Below are positions 45,065-56,093 of a stretch of 64,000 nucleotides of DNA, piece after piece. A program made the position numbers and the translations under genes. The notes under the pieces were generated by a model. It did no database searches. It was given only the letters and a program-made list of their open reading frames with translations, and was not told where the DNA came from. Numbering within the stretch: position 1 is the stretch's first letter; each line of letters starts with the position of its first letter. The stretch comes from Ascaphus truei (Eukaryota > Chordata > Amphibia > Anura > Ascaphidae): contig WSYH01002491.1 of assembly GCA_036426205.1 (NCBI GenBank), forward strand, positions 21,793 through 85,792, given 5' to 3'.

Positions 45065-45429
45065 CGTGCGCTTGTCCTTCTTTGAGATGACGAGCCATCT
45101 TATTTGGAAAGCAGCAGACATCTCACTTTTAACCCTTGAGATAAGGTTGTTTTTTTTTTTTTCATTTTCACGATACACTTTCAACTGTTAATACTGTCGG
45201 TATCACTCCGCCTAAATCACTTATCACCGGGTTTGGGGTCTACAGACAACCATTTTTTAACATTTGTGATGTATTAGTTCAAGTGACAGCCGCCAACAGT
45301 TTAAGTTCTTTCAAAACTAAGGCTGTCTCACATTTTAATCTGGTTTCGAACTGTAACATACGCCTATAATATATATTATCTATAGCTGTGCATGCAATGC
45401 CTTGATTTGTAACCATGTATTATTTGTCA
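45065..45429. other. JPH2 intron sequence, unclassified
   Basis: Poly-T of 14 near 45149; nothing else recognised. Confidence 0.35.
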
Positions 45430-45510
45430 TTATTACTCTGTGCCCAGGACATACTTGAAACGAGAGGTAACCCTCAGTGTATTACTTCCTGCTAACACAT
45501 TTTATAAATA
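45430..45510 (+). repeat. dispersed repeat (tail-like), copy 2
   Basis: CTGTGCCCAGGACATACTTG, AAACGAGAGGTAACCCTCAG and TGTATTACTTCCTG match the reverse complement of 14278-14372. Confidence 0.55.
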
Positions 45511-45607
45511 AATATTCATTCCTTTTTCAATTGGTTCACTGCTATTATTTGTTCGCTTCCAGTTTGGAATGAATTTTCCTGAGCTTTAAAAAGGCAATCC
45601 AAGCAGC

Positions 45608-46080
45608 TTAAAAAAAAGTTTTTTAAATATTTTTGTTTTAATATACGCAGCCTTTAGTTACCTTTATTGAAAACGAATTACCTAAGCTACAGAGTGATTC
45701 GTTCTCCCATGATAAATCAGTAAAGATCTTGATACCTAGGGTTCTCTAAATGGCCGCCTTTCCGTTTCAATCAATTCTTCTGTCAGTGTCACCCAGCAGC
45801 TACAATGTATTCTTATATTACTCAGGTAACATTATCTATTGTTACAGTTTGCCTCAAACTGCTGCATTGGCAACAAATGATCACAAACAGCAAAGTGTTA
45901 CAAAGATCTTGCACTGCTGGGGAGGTGGCTAAAGCCTGCTGTAGAAATCAAAGGATGCTCAGTATATTAAACTCATTAAAAATGGCATTGAGTGGAATTT
46001 TAAAAAAAAGTAGTAAGTATTATCTAATACTACAGAACTGATTTATTTTAAAAAAAAACACACGTAGGATATTGCTCCTT
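45608..46080 (-). repeat. family E dispersed repeat, copy 2, next to a JPH2 exon
   Basis: Inverse of 20042-20520, with shared blocks such as GTTCTCCCATGAT, GGTGGCTAAAGCCTGC and ACACACGTAGGATATTGCTC. It ends about 56 bp from the splice donor of the JPH2 exon at 46137. Confidence 0.75.
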
Positions 46081-46136
46081 TACAAAGACAGGACAGTCGT
46101 TTTTTCTGGGAATACAGTAAACATATTGCACAGTAC

Positions 46137-46255
46137 CTGGCTGATAAAAGTCCGCAGACAGCTCCCTCGCCATTGTTCTTGCGATGCTCGATTCATTGTT
46201 AGCTGCTTGTGCGGCCTGCTCTGCTCCGTCTGCTTTGGCTTTCGCATGAGTTGTC
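46137..46255 (-). CDS. JPH2: junctophilin-2, 119-nt internal exon (helical region)
   Basis: Bounded by the acceptor CTTTCCACAG (ends 46256) and the donor CAG|GTACTG (begins 46136). The exon gives one base of a split codon, 39 codons and one more base: [19 protein letters not shown], then [18 protein letters not shown]. It enters in phase 2 and leaves in phase 1, so its last G joins the GG of the exon at 42559 to make glycine, giving DFYQPGPEYIKRK across the join. This is the Ala-rich alpha-helical stretch after the MORN region that is thought to bridge the junctional gap; in JPH2 it is part of the N-terminal fragment released by calpain. The preceding exons with MORN motifs are not in the window. 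Confidence 0.93.
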
Positions 46256-46386
46256 CTGTGGAAAGGAAGACATATCTCCTTAAACAATGACAACATACGG
46301 TTAACCATGCGATCCTGACTGTCACCAAGGTGCATGTAGCATTAGTATACAACCTATATGCAGGACCCACTTCCAGCCAATGAATG

Positions 46387-47158
46387 ACACATGTGTGTGA
46401 CTATTCTGCATTACTGGTACACATGCGGGTGACTATTCTGCATTACTGGTACACATGTGTGTGACTATTCTGCATTACTGGTACACATGCGGGTGACTAT
46501 TCTGCATTACTGGTACACATGCGGGTGACTATTCTGCATTACTGGTACACATGCGTGTGACTATTCTGCATTACTGGTACACATGCGGGTGACTATTCTG
46601 CATTACTGGTACACATGCGGGTGACTATTCTGCATTACTGGTACACTGGCGACACACTTTATTCGAGCTCGGCTAGTCCCACGAATTCGGGTATACCCGG
46701 GTGTATTGAGGTTTGTGACTGTTTTCTGCCCGAGTGCATTGAGGTATTTTCCAAGCAGGGATTGAAGCATTTTATTCCCGCTGGCTGCAATACTGCACAG
46801 TATATATATATATACTGCATTACAATTCATGAATTTAAGCCATCTGGTAGACACGCGAAGCATTGCAGCCTATTAAATCCTAATCATTATCATTTAACAG
46901 ATCAGCCGCCCGTCAGCCAGGCATGAACCCAGGCTGGGAAGGCAAACACAACGGGGCTTGTCAGAGGTGAGGAGCGGCGCATTCCAGGTATCTGCCAGGT
47001 ACATACTGGGTATTTGCTCGAATAAAGTGTGTCGGTGCAGTACACATGCGGGTGACTATTCTGCATTACTGGTACACATGCGGGTGACTATTCTGCATTA
47101 CTGGTACACCTGCGGGTGACTATTCTGCATTACTGGTACACATGCGGGTGTAGGGTTG
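46387..47158. repeat. 32-bp minisatellite, split by a TIR element
   Basis: The unit GGTACACATGCGGGTGACTA plus TTCTGCATTACT occurs about eight times at 46387-46647 and about four times at 47036-47158, nearly error-free. The two parts are separated by the element at 46650-47034. Confidence 0.9.
46650..47034. mobile_element. 385-bp TIR element inserted in the 32-bp minisatellite
   Basis: Perfect 19-bp inverted ends CGACACACTTTATTCGAGC (46650-46668) and GCTCGAATAAAGTGTGTCG (47016-47034). The interior has TGCCCGAGTGCATTGAGGTA and a short (TA)n; no ORF for a transposase. The flanks are minisatellite units, so the pre-insertion site can be reconstructed in principle. Superfamily not assigned. Confidence 0.8.
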
Positions 47159-47507
47159 TTTGCAGGATCAGGGAAACAGCAGACCGGTACATTGCGTCCC
47201 AAAGGAATGGAATATATATTAAGATTTGACATTTGAAATATAGGAAGGAAGATTGGAAATGACAATAAGAATGGGAAGGATTTCATTAGGCGATTGTGAC
47301 CATAACTAAGAGCGCGCGCGCGTCTGTAAAAGCACAGTCCTTAGAGTTCCACAGTCTTATCTGCACCGTCACCCCATCTATTGATCCAGAGTCCCAGGCC
47401 ATTGTAATCACAGGCGCCCACACAGCTACCGACGTCGGGTCACTGTTCTGGCGTATAACGGCAATACTCTTAGTATAGGGAGTTATAGAGGAGAAGTAAA
47501 GAGTGAC
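47159..47507. other. unclassified DNA upstream of the JPH2 119-nt exon (intron)
   Basis: Short (GC)n at about 47312-47321; no exon recognised. Confidence 0.35.
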
Positions 47508-47620
47508 GCACTGTGCTCATTTGCATGTCATTACCCAGAGTCCCTGGCTGCACTGGAAGCATTGCGAGCTAAGAGATAATGGGGAAGGGCCTGTTTGCAG
47601 ACCTGGCTGACACAGGGTAT
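47508..47620 (+). repeat. octamer-core repeat (family C)
   Basis: TGTGCTCATTTGCATGTCAT, TACCCAGAGTCCCTGGCTGC, GGAAGCATTGCGAGCTAAGA and GACCTGGCTGACAC. The octamer is intact. Confidence 0.75.
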
Positions 47621-47980
47621 TTTTATTTACTGTGCAATAGAATTGATCAAATTCGGTGTCTCTCTTCTGTTACCATACAGTATATTACTGATCAGGTGAA
47701 GTAATCGGAGTAATACACCTTTCTGGCCACGGATAAGCCTGGAGGAGACACGTTTTGTACATTTAGTACATGTAGAAGTAAAAGCCGGGTTAGGGTTTGT
47801 GCTGACACATACTGTCAGCCCTTATTCTGTTACGTGTGATCCCGCACGGAAAGCCCCGTTAAAGTCTGACCTCATAGAATAACAGCCATAATCCTCTAAC
47901 AGGCACAGATCTCGTTAACTCAGGGGTCATTTATAATTCAGCAGTAACAATGACCAGTCGATAACAGCTATGCAGTCTAT
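47621..47980. other. unclassified non-coding DNA
   Basis: No feature recognised. Confidence 0.35.
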
Positions 47981-48161
47981 GCACAGGTGGCTCAATCAGT
48001 CCCTGCTTCAGCACAGGTGGCTCAATCAGTCCCTGCTTCAGCGAAGGTGGCTCAATCAGAGGCTCAGTCTGAGCCTCTGATTAAGCCATCTTTCCTGATG
48101 CTGGGATATCCTGAAAACCTGACCTGTTGCTGGCCCTTGAGGATGGAGTTGGCCTCTCCTG
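47981..48161. mobile_element. family A MITE, internally expanded, left end lost
   Basis: Three tandem copies of the GGTGGCTCAATCAGTCCCTG module, then the right arm AAACCTGACCTGTTGCTGGC and GGAGTTGGCCTCTCCTG. A perfect 11-bp dyad GAGGCTCAGTC/GAGCCTC lies at the centre. Confidence 0.7.
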
Positions 48162-48376
48162 CTCTATTATCTTTCCACTGCTCTATGCTAAAGCTTGAAT
48201 AATATGCTCTTTATAAAATCTGCTTTTACACAGTGGCTAATTAACTACGATAAGTCTGAACCACGGCCTGGGTATCAAGTACAGTTACCAACACAGAGAA
48301 GTAAGGATACTTGACATTATTGATGATGTCTACTGCAGCAACCTTTGTAGTTATAACTCTGTAACATGTTATAGAG
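48162..48376. other. unclassified non-coding DNA
   Basis: No feature recognised. Confidence 0.3.
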
Positions 48377-48477
48377 CAGGGGAGGCCAACTCCAGTCCTC
48401 AAGGGCCACCAACAAGCCTGGCATTAGGGATATCCCCGCTTCAGCACAGTTGGGTCAATCAGTGGCTCAGTCAGACA
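48377..48477. mobile_element. family A MITE, left half
   Basis: CAGGGGAGGCCAACTCCAGT, CCTCAAGGGCCACCAACA and GTCAATCAGTGGCTCAGTC; the right arm is missing. Confidence 0.7.
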
Positions 48478-48698
48478 GTCAAGCAGAATTCAGGACAGTT
48501 GACAACATTGATATGAAGGTGGAATACAGTAAGTGCAGGTGTGTATTACCGCAGTGCCACTGCCTGACAGTGTGATGGTGTGATGCTGTATAAGTGCTCG
48601 TCCTAGAAGTCTATGGAGACTTGCAGGCCTGGGCTGGTCCACCGGTTCCGGGGAAATCTCTGGTGGAGACTGGCCAAGTATCCTGGAACAACTAGGAG

Positions 48699-48944
48699 TA
48701 GTGGCGTAGCTACCGCCAGGTATGCCTGGGCATGTCCCAGGGGCCCCAGCTCGGAGGTGGGCACTCCATCCAGATGCTTGATGCCCGCCCCCCCCGCCCC
48801 CCCCAAAGCGGTTACAGAGGCCCCCGCGCTCTTCCCCACAGCAAGTAAACTAATTGCCAGTGAGAGAGCGGGGGGCCTCTGTAACAGAGCAGCATTCCTC
48901 CATCAAGTCGCCCGGGGGCCCCTTAAGGCAAAGTTATGCCACTG
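48699..48944. mobile_element. hAT-type element with TSD
   Basis: Left end TAGTGGCGTAGCTACCG and right end CAAAGTTATGCCACTG are imperfect inverted repeats. Flanks ACTAGGAG and CCTCGGAG match at 6 of 8 bases. Its interior holds an inverted GTTACAGAGGCCCCC / GGGGGCCTCTGTAAC module related to that in the 94-475 element. Confidence 0.75.
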
Positions 48945-49039
48945 CCTCGGAGACTCCCCAAATCCTGTACACTTGGGATGCTGACTGTCAGATTGCCAGT
49001 GAGTGTGAATACAGGGAGTTTCAGCTTGTTCTGCGCCTC

Positions 49040-49160
49040 TGGCAGTGCGCATGCATGTGTAAGTGTATGGATACGTGAGCATGTAACTAGGAGTGCATGC
49101 ATTGGAGTGTACAGTATGCATGCACGTGCGAGCATGTGTACGCGTGCATGAGTGCAAGAA
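49040..49160. repeat. alternating purine-pyrimidine tract (TGCATG-rich)
   Basis: Repeated GCATGCATG, GTGCATGCATTG, ATGCATGCACGTGCG and GTACGCGTGCATG. Such tracts can adopt left-handed DNA; that is inference. Confidence 0.6.
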
Positions 49161-50160
49161 CTATTATAATGGTCACTGTAAGTCCATAATGACCCTTAAG
49201 CTGGGCCATTGCAGCACGTTTTCCTATATGGCTCCTTCATACTACAGTCTGACGCTAGACTTGAAATATATTAGGCAAACCTGTGTGATTAACGGGTGAA
49301 AACCTGCAGACAAAGTACGACTAATAACAGAAGTGATATATTTTTCCATTAATATCACTCTTCGTTTTTTGACCAACAAAGGAAATTCTCTCCCGTGCCG
49401 TTGGGCGAGGCAGCCTTATAATATTATACATTGTTTAAATTAAACCCGATATTGGAAAGCTCGCAGACCTCGGGTACTCTAAATGTAAAACAGCCCCATT
49501 TGTAGTAAACAAGTATAAGTATAATTAATCCCCCAAACACAGGCATCCTGATATTGTGCAGGCCCACCGGTAACATTCAGAACAAAATGTCACTGTTCCT
49601 TTTTACACTGACCCTTGAAATGATTAGTCGCACATTTAAACAATAAGCTTATTTATCAAGGCATAGGAAGCGCAATTTGGGGGCAAAGAATTTAATCTGA
49701 AGTATAAAAAAAGTCCTCTGTGTGTCAGTAAGATTTCTTTCTTTGATACCTCGGCGCAGTTTGCTGCCACGGATTTGTGCCACGTTTGCCGATACTTCAA
49801 GCTCTTACGTTTCTTACAGTAGATTTTGATGGGAGTTTATATGCCCCAGGAATTCTGTATAACGTTAAGTCCACGTTGGCTGTTACTAAACTTACTCAGT
49901 ATAATAGAATCTTGCTAAATTGTTGTAATTGGATCCTGAGAAACTGCACAGTAAGATTCCTCACATTACAGGACGGTATCCACAGGCGGGAGAGAGCTCC
50001 GTGAATAGACATATGTCAGCGCCTGCTGTTTTTACTGGTAACAACTGCGTTTGGTAATCGCGTCCAACAGATTTCCAGTAAGTCGGAATTTTCTAAACAC
50101 AGGTAATATTTAGTATAGTTTATACACCATTAAATTGAATGGGACCCTCCAAGAGCAGGC
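49161..50160. other. unclassified non-coding DNA
   Basis: About 1 kb without recognised exon or repeat. Confidence 0.35.
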
Positions 50161-50189
50161 ACATATATATATATATATATAAAAAATAT

Positions 50190-50220
<31 letters not shown>

Positions 50221-50232
50221 ATATTATATACC
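50161..50232. repeat. (TA)n microsatellite
   Basis: Two TATATA runs separated by AAAAAATATTATATA. Confidence 0.85.
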
Positions 50233-50269
50233 CCGCCCTTCATTTGCAAAGCCAGTATAACCAACCAAT

Positions 50270-50525
50270 GGAGAGACCCCCAAGATTAAGGTCGAAACAG
50301 CTGTGTGGGTGGGGTTTACTGCTATGCATCTAACCTGGCTGTGTCAGATGCTGGACACAGCAGCAAGCTTAAGCTTATAGGGGACCGTGTAAAGGTTTTT
50401 TTGAAGCAAAGGTGGCACGTGTGCTCATTTGCATGTCATTTCCAGAATCCCTTGCTGCAGTGGAAGTACTGATGTGCTGGGTGATAATGTGAAAGGCGGG
50501 GTTGCAGGCCTGTCTAAGACCACCC
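50270..50525 (+). repeat. octamer-core repeat (family C), extended copy
   Basis: GCTTAAGCTTATAGGGGACC, GTGCTCATTTGCATGTCATT, CCCTTGCTGCAGTGGAAGTA and TTGCAGGCCTGTCTAAGACC. A flanking GATTAAGGTCGAAACAGCTG segment may belong to it. The octamer is intact. Confidence 0.7.
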
Positions 50526-51769
50526 TAACTTAAAAGTATACATATATATTATCAGTTCCTCAAGATTTAAAATTTGTACTCGGTGTCCGGTAAGCGATGA
50601 TGGTACCTTTTTTTAAATAATTTTTCCATAAAAGGTATATAAAATTAATCTAATTCTGTCTCCTTCTTCCAAACCTGCGACAAAGTTGCTAAGAGACCGG
50701 CAAAGAGATTGGATCATTGATTACCCGGTTGACCTGCTTAATGGCAGATACATTATTGATCTTCACTTTATTAGTTGCTTGGCTAATGATGAAATAAAAA
50801 CGAAAAAAAAAAAATATCTAAGGAAAACTTGAAGGATTCATGATTTGCCGATAGATACAAAGTTCATAATAAGCTCGCAGTATGAAAGAGATTAGTTTAA
50901 ATATTGTAAGAAACCCTTTAAATGCCTCTATTACAACTAAGCGCCATTGACTTGAATGGGAGTACAGAAATAGCCGGTGTGATCGGCACCATCAGAGCAT
51001 ATTGTATAAACGCACCGAATCATAGGGAAGGTTTTAATATTTAAAACGTTTTTTTTTATTAAATGTGGATTCCAAACCTAATGGTACAGAAGGCAGATTA
51101 ACCTTGAGAACTGCCGCCTGCGGAGATACCGTGGAATAAAGAACCGGGGTTAATTCTTGGCATGTCAGCTGACCTCATCCTTCTGCTACTGTAGGTTCTA
51201 CGGGAGACGGAGCATCGGGCTGTGAATACCCGCCAACAATGGAAGAAGGATTCGCTTCTGTCCACAAACCTGGGGAGATGAAGTCTTGACAACGGACACT
51301 ACCAAATGACAATGGCAGCAGGCCAGTGCCCACGTGGCGCTACAGACCTGGACACTTTTAGAGAGTTATACTGGGTTCTCTGTCATCGGCTGGCCAATTC
51401 CCTGATGACGAGCCCATCATGTAGAAACGCAGCGGAACTCCAAATGAAAATGATTTTTGTACTGTATTGTACACACACATTGCACTGTGTGCCAGAACTT
51501 GTTCATTCAGCAAGAGCTTTGTTTTTTCTTGATGAGCCAAGCAGGGTACATGAAATGGAAATGACAAGCACCATAAGTCAAACGCCCAGAACGCGGGTGA
51601 TCCAAAGAACATTTCTGACCCCACCATTAAGGTCAAACCTCCCCATCTTTATCACATGTGAGCTGCTTGACATTCTCGTTCTGTTCATTGGTTAATTTCC
51701 TACTAATGTGGCTTGTAAAACCAAGGACCAGGGGTCTGCAATAATAACTAGAGTAAGAAGCGGCTTCGA
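50526..51769. other. unclassified non-coding DNA
   Basis: About 1.2 kb; no exon or repeat recognised. Open frames near 51306-51695 show no known motif. Confidence 0.35.
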
Positions 51770-51965
51770 AGCCTCCCCACCGCGATCTCCCCACAACCGC
51801 GCGTCCTCCACCGCGTTCTCCCCACTGCGCTCTCCCCACCGCGCTCCTCCCAACGCGCTCTCCCCACCGCGACTCTCTCCACCGCGCTCTTACCCCACCG
51901 CGTTCTCCCGCACCGCGCTCTCCCCACCGCGCTTCCCTCCACCACGCGACTCCCCACCAGGCTTC
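51770..51965. repeat. 14-bp minisatellite
   Basis: The unit CGCGCTCTCCCCAC with variants, about 14 copies; small indels throughout. Confidence 0.85.
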
Positions 51966-53270
51966 CCCACCATCCTTTTCAGCAAAATAGAGCCTGTCCC
52001 GTTTAACACAGGGGCGGCAAATAGAAAAAGGAGTTACATATTCAGCCAATAACTAGTGGGAGTGACGTGGCCATATGCAGGACAGCCAAGTGATTTAAAT
52101 GTAACGCTTGCAGTAAAGGAAGCCATGTTGTGCAGTTTGTACAGTAATATACACGACAGCTGACCCAGGGCTTTCGAGGCCTCTTCTAGTGAAGGGACAA
52201 TACAAACCCTACTGAAGAAAAGCCATGGGCATTTCTTTAGAAATATTTGGGCACCTCAAAGGGATTAACATAACGTTCACTTGGAACTCAAAGAATGCGG
52301 CCCGAGCTCCCGATGAACTTGGGACATCCCGGAAATGCTGAACCGTTTACCCGACCCAAATAACACGCTCCTACGTTTCCGGTAGGCTCGTTGCTCTAAG
52401 TTAAACGAAAAAAAACCCGTAAACAGTAGAGTATTTTTAGCTGTTGCAGAAAATCCTACTAAAGAAGAGCGATAACAACAATTTAAAAAGAAGAAAGAGG
52501 AAGTTTAATCGTTGTATTTGGTCAAATTTAATGTGTGTTCCAATTCAGAACCGGGCGGGCCAGCTGATGATAGTATCGCGACTACAAATCGTGCCAAGGA
52601 GACGCGGTTCCAAGGATACGTCATAAAAATGGTGTTATTCTTTAGTGAAATAGCACTGGCCAATATACGCGGGGCTCGGGAATTCTCCAGGAAAAATGCA
52701 CCTCATGCCCCAAAGGCGCTACAATCGATTTGGTGCCCAAGGACAATATGACGAATATCCGACGTGGAAAGCAGCATATCCTCACGAAACCCGCACACCA
52801 ACCTAAACAGCTAGGTTTACATAGAGGCAATAGGTAACCAGCGAACCCACTACGGAGAAATTCTACCATAGACCACCCAACAATCAATAAATGATTTCAT
52901 CTAAGATGAACTCAAAACTAAACTATCGTTAACCCGACTACACATATTCCCTAACAAGGACAAACGAACCTATTCAAACGGAGAGGTTAGAGAGCTTTAC
53001 CCCAATAAGGATATAAACCGGTAGTCCCAAGAAATAGCGAACCCCAACCCGAAACCCACACCCCCATTCTCCTCCCCTAGTTTAACTTCAAGCTTAAAAA
53101 CAAATAGCACAACCGAACATGGACGCATCGGACAAGATCCACGACCCACATACCACATTACACCCTCAGCACGACTCGGAAGTCATATCAACCTTGATAT
53201 CTTAAGGAGAATTAAGGAGCAAGGAGATAGTTGTAAACAATTAGGAGAAAAGACAAGGAAACCAACGTCA
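51966..53270. other. unclassified non-coding DNA
   Basis: About 1.3 kb with no recognised features; the part from about 52740 to 53270 is A-rich. Confidence 0.35.
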
Positions 53271-53570
53271 TTTTTTTTTTGTTTTTCCTTCTGTTTTTTT
53301 ATTGAATTCTGCTTTATTCGGCCACTAGTTTATTAAAAACACAGAATGGAAAGGAGAAGGTTCAAGGAGAACGAAAATACTCAACACAATACAAAACAAG
53401 GAGACCATAAAAAACAAAAAAACAAAGGAGATAAGAACAAAAAAGGGAAGGAGCAGGAGATTTGACCAAAGGTCACCAAAGAGACTGGCTACGAGGGGAT
53501 GTGAAACTGGGATTTGCACCCACTCAAGGTCGCGACATACACTGAGCTTTTCGCTCCATCCCAACCACAT
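53271..53570 (-). mobile_element. possible tRNA-derived SINE
   Basis: On the minus strand, AAGCTCAGTGTATGTCGCGA (A-box-like) is followed about 20 bp later by GTGGGTGCAAATCCCAG (B-box-like), and the copy ends in an A-rich tail (about 53271-53285). This is the arrangement of a tRNA-related SINE. The body is unidentified and the box matches are imperfect. Confidence 0.4.
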
Positions 53571-53624
53571 GTGTATTACACGCACACAACACTCACCACT
53601 CTCTCCACAAGCGCTCACTGACAG

Positions 53625-53780
53625 CACTCAACACACACACACACACTCTCACACACATCTAAACACACACTCCACAACACACTAACCAACACACAACACT
53701 ACTCAACACCTCACTTCACACTCCCCCTACACACATCTCACACACACCGCACACCACTCACACAACTCACTACTTCCACC
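53625..53780. repeat. degenerate (CA)n tract
   Basis: ACACACACACTCTCACACAC-type sequence with many single-base interruptions. Confidence 0.8.
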
Positions 53781-56093
53781 CACTCTCACCTCACAGGATT
53801 GAGTGGGGAAAGTCGTGTAAAGCTTGGAACATATTTACAAACACTTTTGCGGCCAGAATTCTGAGGAAAAGATCATTCTCTGGTTCTTTTTAGTTGTTCT
53901 CAGGTATTGTTTTGGTCTTGTTTTAATATCAGGAGAACTTTTTCATGCGAAGAGACAGAGAAAACACAAACTTTTTGCTAAGAAACTTCGAGTTGTGAAT
54001 GTAATAAAAAATACAATTTGCAAACATTTTTTGCTTCTTATTAGTCACAAAATAAACAATATCCCAAAGCATAAAAACCAATGGAAGTTCCCGCAAAAAC
54101 GCAGTGCGAAACGTGTAGATGGCTCACGAGGGGGGCTTGCTACGTGAGTTATCACTGGTGGAGAGGCAGTGGCAGAAGAGGAGGAAAGTACGGAGGTATA
54201 TTACCTGATATATCTGCTCCTGAGGCTGCCACTTCCGGAGGCCGCCGGTCACCTCCTCGCACCTTGCAGTTAGTTGGAAGTTCATCTTTCGTTACAATTT
54301 ATATGAGTACTGTCAGTCCTCTCGTGGGGACCGTTTAATCCATATACTACTTATACAGCATCCCGTGCGCTCGTCCTCCGCGTCTCATTTGCGGTATTAT
54401 GCCAACCACTGTATCATCTAGAACCTTCTAGGTGCAATTTAGACAACAAAACAACTTCCAAGGTACAAAAACTACTGTGTCATGTGCAAAAAAAAGCTGA
54501 GAGGGCCCGAGACCCTCCTTATCACTTGTCTTTTAGGAAAGCCGTGCGGTTGAAGCGGACCCGTTAAACCTTCTATATCATGCTTTTAGGCAACACCCCG
54601 CACCGTGCGGTGACGGACCCTGTTTACCTTATTTAGAACAATCCAGGTGTTTCATAGGAACGATGGCTACAGTGGTTAGGTTCCCGCTGGGCAATTCACT
54701 GCGCTAGAAGTACCAGTCACTGAATACATGGCAATATGGCAAAAAATAGTGCTATCCAGTGGTGAAACATTATTATCGTTTTTTTTATGTAGTCACTTCA
54801 CTGCTGGAGAGGGAGGAAAGTAACACAGCGTTGCTTGTGCGATTGACTACGCTGCCGAGTTACAGGCGCAGGAAGGAACACCACCCTATGGCCCGTTCAT
54901 TTGAATGTCCCGAGAGGTTGTCTTGTGGGAAATAACAAAGTTAGTAGGTATGAGACCATGTCCCTTAAATTGCTTCGATTGGTCTACGAGTCGGTGCATA
55001 TATCTCTCCACGTTTGTGTCTATGGTTGAGTGTTTGGCGGTGGTATGTAGGTTAATAGGTACACTACATTCTATGCAGCAATCTATACTGCTCACGTCAT
55101 GTTTTACATTCTTGCACCAGGAGAAAATCACCAGAGCAGACCCTCCGCACCCCAAAATCCAGAAACTCTCAGTTACTGAGAATGAATTTTAAATAAATTG
55201 TTCCACATATATGATCGATAGGGGTTAGCGTGTAACCCAACACCAAGGGGAAGCTGTGGTATCATCGGCTAGATGATGGGTGACAACCATGGTCCAAGTG
55301 TTGAACTGAGTTTTCACGTTGACACTTATTCTCTTCAGTAACTGGTGGGTTTATCTATCAGGGCAGAGGATAGTAAAATCGCATTGCTGGTCAATCTAGT
55401 CGTTAAAGGGTTAAATGAGTAATGCATAGTAATTTTAAACCCTCCGTTTGCAATTCACTTAAGAAATAGAACAATAGTAGGAAACTCAAACCCTAGATTT
55501 TATACGCACTTCGAATTTGAGAAGGTTAGGTTCCGAAGGACGTGAGCAGAGGAGCCTAGGTGGAGAGGAGATAGACCCATAAAGTAAGGGGAACAGACCA
55601 GGCCCCCCTTTATTTATATGTTTGTAGAGAGAGACAGTGCCCTTTAAGTAGGGTCCCAGAAACTAGAGCTAACGACAGAATAACGTATGGAGAGCTGAAA
55701 TGTCCCGGTCTGTATTTCAGGCACTATTGCGGCTAGCAACGATATTGGTGTTTTAATAACAAATGGTACCGAGGAGAAGAAAAAAAGTGACAGCATTTCA
55801 TACCTCTTACATGAAACTAAAGAAAAGTATAAGTTCTCTCCGTGCTCACTTGCATGTCCCAGAAACCGGAGCATGAAGGCCGAGTCGTGTGTGCTGAACT
55901 GATCTGGTATTGCTGAATATTCAAGGGAATTGCAAAGATAATAAATATGGGGGGGGGGGGGGGGGGGAATGAAAAAAGCAAACTGGACTATTTCCACAGT
56001 TGTGATGCGCCCAGAAATAAGTGAGAGTACTATTGGACCACTGATGGGGCCAGTGCATAACATTAAAATGACTCCGAGAAAGTTCCACCACAA
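53781..56093. other. unclassified non-coding DNA
   Basis: About 2.3 kb. AGTGCGAAACGTGTAGATGG at about 54102 resembles dispersed-repeat motifs (compare the reverse strand near 17055). A poly-G run of about 18 lies at 55950-55967. No exon recognised. Confidence 0.35.
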
